From Desulfobacula sp. (GTDB taxonomy: Bacteria > Desulfobacterota > Desulfobacteria > Desulfobacterales > Desulfobacteraceae): 64,000 nt of DNA. The stretch lies in assembly GCF_030145145.1 (NCBI RefSeq), contig NZ_JAQYWD010000011.1, positions 62,001 through 126,000 of the forward strand, written 5' to 3'. Made by a program: the position numbers and the translations under genes. The notes beneath the pieces are model-generated. The model was not told where the DNA came from and did no database searches. It saw nothing but the letters and a program-made list of their open reading frames with translations. This document shows, piece by piece, positions 25,595 to 33,467 of the stretch (the stretch's first letter is position 1; each line of letters opens with the position of its first letter).

Positions 25595-27132
25595 AAATAA
25601 AAACAGCCATTATACTGATCCTTTGCTTATTTTGTATATCTCCTTTATGGGCTGATTACGACAGATTAAAGGATGCATTGCAACAGTATACCCCTCCTGA
25701 ATATTTTACCGATTCACTGGGATTTAAGACTGAACGCCTTGAATCGCCTATTGAACCGGACCCCGGTACAGACGCTGTTTTATCCCGGATTAAAACGTTA
25801 AAACAGGGGTATGAAAAAAAAATAAGCACGGGTCATGGGCCATTTTTCCTGTGCCCCATGGATACAGAAATGTTTAACCGGCTGGCTGTTCTGTCGATGG
25901 ATATGGAAGCGGTCAGGCAGATGGTCCGTCATCATTTAAGATTAGATGAAATAGAAATTGTTGCAGGCGTGAGAAACCCGGCGGTTATCGGGGCACAAAA
26001 AAAAGTAATCGCTGAACTGGAATCGTTTGACCAGGTAATGGATCTTGATGAAAATCTTAAGCAATATTCTGCGTTTACCGAAGGTCTGAACAATAAGGTC
26101 GGGCCCCTTAAAATGAAGACGTCCATAAAACAAATGTTTCCGTTTCCGGGTTTGACCGCCCTTAAAGGCAGAATTATTCACCAGCAGGTGGCAATCCTGG
26201 TGGAAAAAATGAGAATAATCCAAAAAAATATTATCACTGAGACGCGTAAGGCATACTGGGAAATGGTGTTTACCGAGCAATCAATGGATGTGACCGCTGA
26301 AACCATTGATGCGTTGATCCGGCTGAAAGATGTGGCAACCACATTGTATAAAAGCGGTAAGACCAGTTTCCAGGATGTTATTAAAATCAACATCAAGATT
26401 GAAATCCTGAAAGAAGATCTTTTGACCCTTTCATCTAAAAAAAGAAATATTGAAGCAAGGCTGAATGAACTGTTAAATCTTCCAGCAAACACCAGAATGG
26501 GTGACGTTGTTTTAAGTGGCCCTGACAAAAATATTCCAGGCCCTGACACTCTTTTTTCCAGGGCCCGGCAGAACAGCCAGGGGCTCAAAATAATTCGGCA
26601 TCAAATCAACAAGGTTCAGACCCTGATAGAAATGGCTGAATCCATGATACAGGCGCCATTTACCCTTAATTTTTCATCCTATGAAGATGCGGCCATAAAT
26701 TCGGTTGGGTCTGGTGCTCAAAAATCATCTTTTGCTGAAAAATCCATGGCCGCCATGGAAAACAACACCCCTTTAAACCCCTGGTACGGTATTGATGACC
26801 CATGGCTGAACCAAACCAGACAAACGCTTTTGAGTTTAAAACAAACCCTTGTGAAACAGGAAAATGCCACGGATAGAATGGTAAGAGACGCCTGGTTTGC
26901 CGTTGATAAGAACAAGCGGGAACTGTTGTTATATAAAGACAGGATTTTGTCGTTGTCCAAATCCGCATTGGATGTGTCCACCCGGGAGTATGAATCCGGT
27001 TCAATTCCTTTTTCCCAGGCCATTGATTCCTATACGGATTGGCTATCCATAAAACTGGCCATTGCAAAAAGACAAACAGATCTGGGAAGTTCAACGGCAA
27101 CCCTTGAACAAATCATTGGCATCCGCTTCTGA
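25591..27132 (+). CDS. outer-membrane efflux protein, TolC family (second copy)
   Basis: The 513-residue protein has a signal peptide (about 1-21, ending SPLWA). An N-terminal extension includes GPFFLCPMDTEMFNRLA. Then come TolC-like helical repeats with IKQMFPFPGLTALKGRI, VATTLYKSGKTSFQDVIKI and, near the C-terminus, SALDVSTREYESGSIPFSQAID. It overlaps the first TolC gene in an ATGA junction and precedes cusB by 23 bases. Two different TolC subunits in one operon are unusual. Either they form a mixed trimer or the second one, which is more divergent, has a separate role. Confidence 0.82.
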   Translation: MKIKTAIILILCLFCISPLWADYDRLKDALQQYTPPEYFTDSLGFKTERLESPIEPDPGTDAVLSRIKTLKQGYEKKISTGHGPFFLCPMDTEMFNRLAVLSMDMEAVRQMVRHHLRLDEIEIVAGVRNPAVIGAQKKVIAELESFDQVMDLDENLKQYSAFTEGLNNKVGPLKMKTSIKQMFPFPGLTALKGRIIHQQVAILVEKMRIIQKNIITETRKAYWEMVFTEQSMDVTAETIDALIRLKDVATTLYKSGKTSFQDVIKINIKIEILKEDLLTLSSKKRNIEARLNELLNLPANTRMGDVVLSGPDKNIPGPDTLFSRARQNSQGLKIIRHQINKVQTLIEMAESMIQAPFTLNFSSYEDAAINSVGSGAQKSSFAEKSMAAMENNTPLNPWYGIDDPWLNQTRQTLLSLKQTLVKQENATDRMVRDAWFAVDKNKRELLLYKDRILSLSKSALDVSTREYESGSIPFSQAIDSYTDWLSIKLAIAKRQTDLGSSTATLEQIIGIRF

Positions 27133-27155
27133 TAAAAAATTAGGAAAATATACCC

Positions 27156-28655
27156 ATGGAAAAAAGCAATGGAAAACTCATTTTTATAACGGCGTTATTG
27201 ACGGCTGTGATCACTGGATCCGTTTTTTTTGCTGTATTCAAATTTATGGGATTCAGCCCGGATTCAGTCAAACCCACCCATGGGGGGGGGCGGACTGAAC
27301 CACAAAACACAGGATCCCAGGAAAAAAAGATTGTTTACTGGCGCGCCCCAATGGATCCCATGGAAATTTATGACGATCCGGGCAAAAGTAAAATGGGCAT
27401 GGACCTGGTGCCGGTGTATGCGGATGATGTTACCGGGGATTCAACAAGCCATGACCGAAAAATTGTTTATTGGAAAGCCCCCATGGACCCGACTGAAATT
27501 TATGAACAACCCGGCAAAAGCAAAATGGGCATGGACCTGGTGCCCGTTTATGAAGACGAGCTTGTGGGAGGCGTCGACATACGAATAGATCCGGTTGTGG
27601 TTCAGAATATGGGGCTGAAAATTGAACGAGTAGAAAAAGGTCCCCTCCACCATACCATTAAAACCTATGGTCATATTACCCTTGATGAAACCCGAACCGG
27701 TATCATCAGCCAGAAGACCGGCGGATGGATAGAAACGCTGTATGCCGATTACACCGGTTTTTTTGTGACAGCCGGCCAACCCCTGTATGCAATCTATTCT
27801 CCCTCGCTTCTGGCATCCCAGGAAGAGTATTTGTCAGCCTTTAAAAACTATCAACGCCATAACACCAGCCTGAACAGGGAAATTCTTTTTTCAGCCCGAA
27901 AAAGGCTGGGGTATTTTGATATTGCCGACCCGGAAATCGCTGCCATTGAAAAAACCGGTGAGGTGATCAAAGCCATGGTTGTCAGATCACCCTTTACAGG
28001 CGTTGTCACCCATAAAAATATCATCGAAGGGGCCTTTGCCAAACCTGGGGAGAGCCTTTTTACGATTTCCGATCTATCCCATGTCTGGGTTGAGGCCCAC
28101 ATTTTTGAATATGAGCAAAACCTGGTTTTCAAAGGCCAGGCGGTTGAAATGACCCTGTCGTATCATCCTGAAAAAATGTATACGGGAAAAATAGCGTTTA
28201 TTTTCCCCTACCTCCAGCCAAAAACAAGGGATGTCATCGTCCGAATCGATTTTGAAAATGAGAATGCTGACCTCAAACCCGATATGTTTGTGAGAATAAA
28301 AATAAAAACCGGGGCCGACAAAACGGGACTATCCATCCCTTCGGAAGCTGTCATCTATTCCGGAGAGAGAAAAATCGTTTTTGTTGCCAAAGGTGGGGGC
28401 AAATATACTCCCCGGGAAATACAGACCGGCATTTATTTTGATCAGGGCAGGGTGGAGATTTTAAGCGGTCTTACCCCGGCGGATCGCGTGGTCATTTCCG
28501 GACAATTTCTCCTGGATTCAGAATCAAAGCTGAGAGAAGCGATCCAGAAAATGATTGACGCCAAACCCGCCCCTGAAGCTGAAGACAAGGCGACAGACGA
28601 CGATTTTTTTAAGGACATGGAGACCACGGATGATTTTTTCAAAGATATGGATTAA
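27156..28655 (+). CDS. cusB: CusB-type membrane fusion protein with two heavy-metal-binding domains
   Basis: The 499-residue protein has one N-terminal transmembrane helix (about 8-30). Two near-identical heavy-metal-binding domains of the form YWRAPMDPMEIYDDPGKSKM then GMDLVPVY lie at about 61-90 and 107-136. The Met residues of these domains are candidate Cu(I)/Ag(I) ligands. The periplasmic adaptor body follows with GWIETLYADYTGFFVTAGQPL, VRSPFTGVVTHKNIIEGAF and GEDGLSIPSEAVIY-like strands. The C-terminal acidic tail contains two copies of DDFFKDM. It links the inner-membrane CusA to the outer-membrane duct and passes metal to CusA. The duplication of the metal domain is the main oddity. 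Confidence 0.9.
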   Translation: MEKSNGKLIFITALLTAVITGSVFFAVFKFMGFSPDSVKPTHGGGRTEPQNTGSQEKKIVYWRAPMDPMEIYDDPGKSKMGMDLVPVYADDVTGDSTSHDRKIVYWKAPMDPTEIYEQPGKSKMGMDLVPVYEDELVGGVDIRIDPVVVQNMGLKIERVEKGPLHHTIKTYGHITLDETRTGIISQKTGGWIETLYADYTGFFVTAGQPLYAIYSPSLLASQEEYLSAFKNYQRHNTSLNREILFSARKRLGYFDIADPEIAAIEKTGEVIKAMVVRSPFTGVVTHKNIIEGAFAKPGESLFTISDLSHVWVEAHIFEYEQNLVFKGQAVEMTLSYHPEKMYTGKIAFIFPYLQPKTRDVIVRIDFENENADLKPDMFVRIKIKTGADKTGLSIPSEAVIYSGERKIVFVAKGGGKYTPREIQTGIYFDQGRVEILSGLTPADRVVISGQFLLDSESKLREAIQKMIDAKPAPEAEDKATDDDFFKDMETTDDFFKDMD

Positions 28656-28669
28656 AAAGGGGATGTCCC

Positions 28670-31600
28670 ATGATCGATAACATCATCGAATGGTCTGTCC
28701 ATAACCGGTTCATGGTTATCCTTGCAACGCTGTTTATCATTGCGGCCGGAATGATCGCCCTGTTGAAAACCCCGCTGGATGCCATTCCCGACCTGTCCGA
28801 TGTCCAGGTGATCATTTACACCGAATATCCGGGCCAGGCCCCCCAGGTGGTGGAGGACCAGATCACGTATCCGTTAACCACGGCCATGCTCAGTGTGCCC
28901 TTTGCAAAAGTTGTCCGGGGATATTCGTTTTTCGGAATTTCTTTTGTATATCTCATTTTTGAAGATGGTACGGATATTTACTGGGCAAGGTCCAGGGTGA
29001 TGGAGTACCTTAATTTTGTCTCCGGCCGATTGCCCCAGGGCGTTACCCCGAGCCTGGGGCCCGATGCCACAGGGGTTGGATGGGTCTACGAGTACGTCTT
29101 GAAAGACACCACCGGGAAAAACGATCTTCAAACCCTTCGTTCCATCCAGGACTGGTTTCTAAGATATGAACTGACCGCTGTTCCCGGTGTTTCGGAAGTC
29201 GCCAGCATTGGGGGATTTGTAAAACAATACCAGGTGGAAGTGGATCCCGACAAGCTGGTTTCCTATGACATTTCCCTCCGGAAAATCAAGACGGCGATCC
29301 AGCGGTCCAATTCGGATGTGGGGGGCAAACTCATTGAAATGGGAGAGACCGAATTCATGGTGCGGGGCCTGGGATATATAAAATCGGTTGAAGACATCCA
29401 AAATATTGTTGTTTCCTTTGATAAAAAAGGAACCCCTATTTTATTGAAGGATATCGCCAATGTTCACATTGGTCCGGAACTTCGCCGGGGTATCCTTGAA
29501 TGGAATGGTGAAGGAGAAACTGTTGGCGGTATTGTGATCATGCGGTATGGAGAAAATGCCCTTACGGTCATCAAAAAGGTGAAACAAAAGTTAAAAGATC
29601 TTGAAAAAGGTCTTCCGGATGGTGTGGAGATCGTTACCGGTTATGACCGGTCAGATCTCATTGAACGGGCGGTTGACACCCTGAAAACAAAACTCACCGA
29701 AGAATTGATCGTTGTGGCCCTGATCTGTATCCTCTTTCTTTTGCATTTCCGGTCTGCATTTGTGGCCATTTTTACCCTGCCGGTGGGCATTTTAATGTCC
29801 TTTGCCATCATGTATCCCCTGGGAATTAATGCCAATATCATGAGCCTTGGGGGAATCGCCATTGCCATTGGGGTGATGGTGGACGCATCCATCGTGCTGG
29901 TTGAAAATGCCCACAAGCACATTCAACGGGACAATGGGGAAAAAAGCCATACCCAGATGATTATCGATGCATCAAAAGAAGTAGGCCCAGCCCTTTTTTT
30001 CAGCCTGTTGATCATTACGATTTCTTTTTTGCCGGTATTCAGCCTGGGGGAACAGTCCGGAAGGCTGTTCCGGCCACTGGCCTATACCAAAACAACGGCC
30101 ATGGCAGCTTCTGCCCTCCTTGCCATTACCATCATTCCTGTCCTGATGACGTTCTTTGTACGGGAAACGCCCATTGATCCAGGCTTGCCGTCAAAGAAAA
30201 AAATCCAAATCTGGACGCTGGCCATTGCAGGACCGCCTTTCGCCGTTATTTGTGCTGGTTTGGCGGGAATACACCTGCCGGATTTAAGTCTTGTTGCAGC
30301 ACTGGTGCTTTCCCTTTTTTTGTTTTTCTGCCTGAATCCCCAGCAAATTATTTCAGAAGAGAAAAATCCCATCAGCCGGTTTCTGATACGACTGTATCTG
30401 CCCATCATCAGCCTGGCATTAAAATGGAAACGAACAACCGTCCTGATATCGCTGGTTGCGGTTTTGATTTCCCTGTACCCCATGACCCGGGTGGGCAGTG
30501 AGTTTATGCCGCCGTTAAACGAAGGGGATCTTTTGTACATGCCCACAACCCTGCCGGGTATTTCCATTACAAAGGCCAAAGAGCTGTTGCAGCAGACCGA
30601 TAAAATCATCCAGAGATTTCCTGAAGTGAAAACCACTTTAGGCAAAATCGGGCGGGCAGAAACCTCAACCGATCCCGCCCCCTTGTCTATGATAGAGACC
30701 GTGATTGTGCTCAGGCCCCAGGTTGAATATGACATCATTGAAAAAAACCGGTTCTTTTCACACTGGCCCGGATGGGTAAAAAAACCATTGACCTGGATCT
30801 GGCCGGAAAAAATAGAGGGTAAGATCCTCCATGAATGGAGAAAGAAAAAAAATAAATGGTTTTTTTCAAACTGGCCCGGTTTTTTTAAAACACCGTTGTC
30901 CTGGGTGCTGCCGGAAGAACGATACATTACCCTCAAGGAACTGACCGATGATCTGGAACAGGCGGTTAAGTTCCCCGGGCTGACCAATGCCTGGACCATG
31001 CCCATAAAAACCCGGATTGATATGCTTTCCACCGGGATTAAAACCCCGGTGGGGATAAAAATTATGGGACCGGATCTTGAAATCCTGGCCCGGATAGGTG
31101 AAAATATTGAAGCCACGTTAAGGAACCATCCTGCAACCCTGTCTGCCTTTTCAGAGCGCGTCACAGGGGGGAATTATCTGGATTTTAACATACACAGAGA
31201 AAATATTGCCCGGTATGGCCTGGTGGTGCAGGATGTACAGGATATCATTAAAACCGCCATTGGCGGAATGAACGTTACCTATACCATAGAAGGTCTTGAA
31301 CGATACCCGGTTAACCTGCGATATAACAGGGAATTACGGGACAATATCGATATGATAAAACGCGTAATGGTCCCCACACCCGTCGGGGCACAAGTCCCCC
31401 TGACCCATCTGGCGGATATTTCAATCCATAAAGGACCCGCAGGCATTAAGAGTGAAAATTCAAAACGAACAGCCTGGGTTTATGTTGACATAAAAGACGT
31501 TGACCTGGGGTCATATGTTAAAACCGCCAAGAAACTGGTGGATGAACAGATAGATCTGCCCCCAGGGTATTCCCTGATCTGGTCCGGACAGTATGAGTAC

Positions 31601-32143
31601 ATGGAAAAGGCCAGGAAAACCTTGAATATTATCATTCCCGCGACATTGCTGGTGATTTTTATTCTTCTGTATATTCATTTTAACAATATGATGGAGGTGA
31701 TCATCGTCATGGCCAGTCTTCCCTTTGCTTTGCTGGGCGGGATCTGGTTGATCTACCTGCTGGGGTATCATCTGTCCGTTGCCGTGGGGGTGGGATTTAT
31801 TGCCCTGGCAGGACTTGCAACGGAAACAGGGATTGTCATGCTGGTCTATCTGGATGAAGCCTTTAACAGGAAAAAAAAATTAAACCGGATGAACGCTTTA
31901 ACCGATCTTCACGATGCCATTATTGAAGGTGCCGTGGACAGGGTTCGTCCTAAAATAATGACCGTTGCCACAACTTTAATCGGGTTATTACCGGTGATGT
32001 ACGGGTCCGGTGCAGGCTCCCAGATCATGAAACGGATCGCTGCTCCCATGGTGGGGGGACTTGTCTCCTCCACCATCATGACCCTTATCATTATACCGGT
32101 GTTTTATAACCTGTGGAAAATGTGGAAAATAAACCCAAAATAA
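28670..32143 (+). CDS. cusA: CusA-type heavy-metal efflux RND transporter, enlarged
   Basis: The 1157-residue proton-driven transporter has the HME-RND signature: IPDLSDVQVIIYTEYPGQAP at about 38-57, YSFFGISFVYLIFEDGTDIYWARSR, GVMVDASIVLVENAHKH in TM4 and PLNEGDLLYMPTTLPGIS. It carries RIDMLSTGIKTPVGIKIMG with the metal-site methionines and the C-terminal GLATETGIVMLVYLDEA. About 1045 residues is usual. The excess is explained by two insertions: two extra hydrophobic segments near 508-560, and about 70 residues near 685-750. The second holds an internal duplication (RFFSHWPGWVKKPLTWIWPE and WFFSNWPGFFKTPLSWVLPE). Cu(I)/Ag(I) export is the likely role. Co/Zn/Cd cannot be fully excluded. Confidence 0.9.
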   Translation: MIDNIIEWSVHNRFMVILATLFIIAAGMIALLKTPLDAIPDLSDVQVIIYTEYPGQAPQVVEDQITYPLTTAMLSVPFAKVVRGYSFFGISFVYLIFEDGTDIYWARSRVMEYLNFVSGRLPQGVTPSLGPDATGVGWVYEYVLKDTTGKNDLQTLRSIQDWFLRYELTAVPGVSEVASIGGFVKQYQVEVDPDKLVSYDISLRKIKTAIQRSNSDVGGKLIEMGETEFMVRGLGYIKSVEDIQNIVVSFDKKGTPILLKDIANVHIGPELRRGILEWNGEGETVGGIVIMRYGENALTVIKKVKQKLKDLEKGLPDGVEIVTGYDRSDLIERAVDTLKTKLTEELIVVALICILFLLHFRSAFVAIFTLPVGILMSFAIMYPLGINANIMSLGGIAIAIGVMVDASIVLVENAHKHIQRDNGEKSHTQMIIDASKEVGPALFFSLLIITISFLPVFSLGEQSGRLFRPLAYTKTTAMAASALLAITIIPVLMTFFVRETPIDPGLPSKKKIQIWTLAIAGPPFAVICAGLAGIHLPDLSLVAALVLSLFLFFCLNPQQIISEEKNPISRFLIRLYLPIISLALKWKRTTVLISLVAVLISLYPMTRVGSEFMPPLNEGDLLYMPTTLPGISITKAKELLQQTDKIIQRFPEVKTTLGKIGRAETSTDPAPLSMIETVIVLRPQVEYDIIEKNRFFSHWPGWVKKPLTWIWPEKIEGKILHEWRKKKNKWFFSNWPGFFKTPLSWVLPEERYITLKELTDDLEQAVKFPGLTNAWTMPIKTRIDMLSTGIKTPVGIKIMGPDLEILARIGENIEATLRNHPATLSAFSERVTGGNYLDFNIHRENIARYGLVVQDVQDIIKTAIGGMNVTYTIEGLERYPVNLRYNRELRDNIDMIKRVMVPTPVGAQVPLTHLADISIHKGPAGIKSENSKRTAWVYVDIKDVDLGSYVKTAKKLVDEQIDLPPGYSLIWSGQYEYMEKARKTLNIIIPATLLVIFILLYIHFNNMMEVIIVMASLPFALLGGIWLIYLLGYHLSVAVGVGFIALAGLATETGIVMLVYLDEAFNRKKKLNRMNALTDLHDAIIEGAVDRVRPKIMTVATTLIGLLPVMYGSGAGSQIMKRIAAPMVGGLVSSTIMTLIIIPVFYNLWKMWKINPK

Positions 32144-32165
32144 TAAAGATAGAAAGGAACACCCC

Positions 32166-32675
32166 ATGAAAAAAAACGTTAAACACCTGGTGGTCGTATG
32201 GCTTATTTCAATTTCTATCACGGCCATGGCTTATGCCGGCAACGACATGGCAGGCCATGACATGAAAGGCCATGACATGGCCAAATCAGACAGGGTAGGG
32301 GACCTGATTCATGAATCTGTAGTGGACGGATATATGCTGTCCTACTATTTCATGGATCTTAGAGATCAAAAGGGGGGTACGCATGATATGGCGGACATGG
32401 ACAACTCCCATTCCATGCCGAACAAAGCAATGGATAAACCCCATCATCTCATGGTGTATATAATGGATCAGCATCATCAGCCTGTTTTAAAAGCAAAGGT
32501 AGGCTTTCTGATCAAGGATGCCAAGGGTAACGCCCAAAAAGCAATGGGCATGTTCATGAGCAATGGATTTGGCATTACGGCTGATATGAAAAAAAAGGGC
32601 CTCTACACCATTACGACCAAGGCGATTGCAGGGGATAAAAAATTGATGGACAAGTTTGATTATGACATGAAATAA
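32166..32675 (+). CDS. Met/His-rich periplasmic protein, probable metal-binding accessory
   Basis: The 169-residue protein has a signal peptide ending near AMAYA (residue 24). Immediately after cleavage comes a run of HDM triplets (AGHDMKGHDMAKSD), then a second Met/His cluster (GGTHDMADMDNSHSMPNK) and a small beta-rich domain (HHLMVYIMDQHHQPVLKAKV, VGFLIKDAKGN). Repeated His-Asp-Met is typical of periplasmic copper or silver sponges. Position 22 bases after cusA supports a role in feeding or buffering the pump. I do not recognise a named family. Confidence 0.8.
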   Translation: MKKNVKHLVVVWLISISITAMAYAGNDMAGHDMKGHDMAKSDRVGDLIHESVVDGYMLSYYFMDLRDQKGGTHDMADMDNSHSMPNKAMDKPHHLMVYIMDQHHQPVLKAKVGFLIKDAKGNAQKAMGMFMSNGFGITADMKKKGLYTITTKAIAGDKKLMDKFDYDMK

Positions 32676-32696
32676 TGCAAGCCTGACACCAAGCTT

Positions 32697-33419
32697 ATGG
32701 ATAAAAATATGAAACCCAACGTACCAGAAAAAAACGGGCTATCCCGGAGAACTTTTTTGAAATACACCGGCACCATTGTTTTTGCCATGGGAAGCAGCGG
32801 CTATATGCTGGATGAATGCCGGGCAAAAGAAGACGGTTCCAAAATAGCGGTCTCAGATGGATACCTTGTGGTTGATATTGAAAAATGCCAGGGATGTATC
32901 AGCTGCATGTTGGCCTGTTCCCTTGTGCATGAAGGCGTATTGAGTCCTTCTTTTTCCAGGATTCAGATCTTGCAGGATTCTTTTGGAAAATTCCCGGATG
33001 ATCTGACCATTGAGCAGTGCAGGCAATGTGAAACACCTGCCTGTGTCGAGGCATGCCCTGAAAATGCCCTTACGGCCAATGCTGAATTCGGGCATGTTCG
33101 CATGGTGGATAAAGAAAAATGTACGGGCTGCGGCAGTTGTTTTAACGCCTGTCCCTATACCCCGACAAGGCTTTTGGTTATGGAAGATGAAACCTTTAAC
33201 CGGGAATCAAAGAGCATAAAATGCGATCTTTGCGCCAATGCCCCCCATCACTGGGATGAAAAAGGCGGCGGACCAGATGGCAAACAGGCCTGCGTGGAAG
33301 TCTGCCCAGTCGGTGCCATTGCCTTTACCAGAAAACTGCCGGTCCAGGAAGGAAAATCAGGGTATAAAGTCAATCTCAGGGACGAAAACTGGGTAAGATT
33401 AGGCTACCGAAAATCGTGA
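32697..33419 (+). CDS. Tat-signal 4Fe-4S ferredoxin-type subunit (YdhY-like)
   Basis: The 240-residue protein starts with a twin-arginine signal SRRTFLKYTGTIVFAMGSSG (about 16-35). Four ferredoxin cysteine motifs follow, beginning CQGCISCMLAC, CRQCETPACVEACP, CTGCGSCFNACP and CDLCANAP, with the last cluster completed by CVEVCP. Such proteins pass electrons from or to a catalytic partner. The gene 48 bases downstream encodes an AOR-family oxidoreductase, and the pair resembles the E. coli YdhY-YdhV arrangement. The Tat signal implies export of this subunit although the partner has no signal of its own. It begins only 21 bases after the Met/His-rich gene, so it is part of the cus transcript. 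Confidence 0.88.
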   Translation: MDKNMKPNVPEKNGLSRRTFLKYTGTIVFAMGSSGYMLDECRAKEDGSKIAVSDGYLVVDIEKCQGCISCMLACSLVHEGVLSPSFSRIQILQDSFGKFPDDLTIEQCRQCETPACVEACPENALTANAEFGHVRMVDKEKCTGCGSCFNACPYTPTRLLVMEDETFNRESKSIKCDLCANAPHHWDEKGGGPDGKQACVEVCPVGAIAFTRKLPVQEGKSGYKVNLRDENWVRLGYRKS

Positions 33420-33467
33420 GGCGAATCAGACATACAGCGAACCCGGCTAATTCCGGAGGTATTAGAT

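Noticed and set aside
27330-27560. Missing Cys in the CusB heavy-metal-binding domains as a sign of lost function
   Set aside because: Many HME-RND adaptor proteins carry the Met-based APMDP form, so absence of Cys is not abnormal.
30082-31164. 360-codon minus-strand frame opposite cusA
   Set aside because: Antisense shadow; Arg/Ser-rich composition and no start signal.
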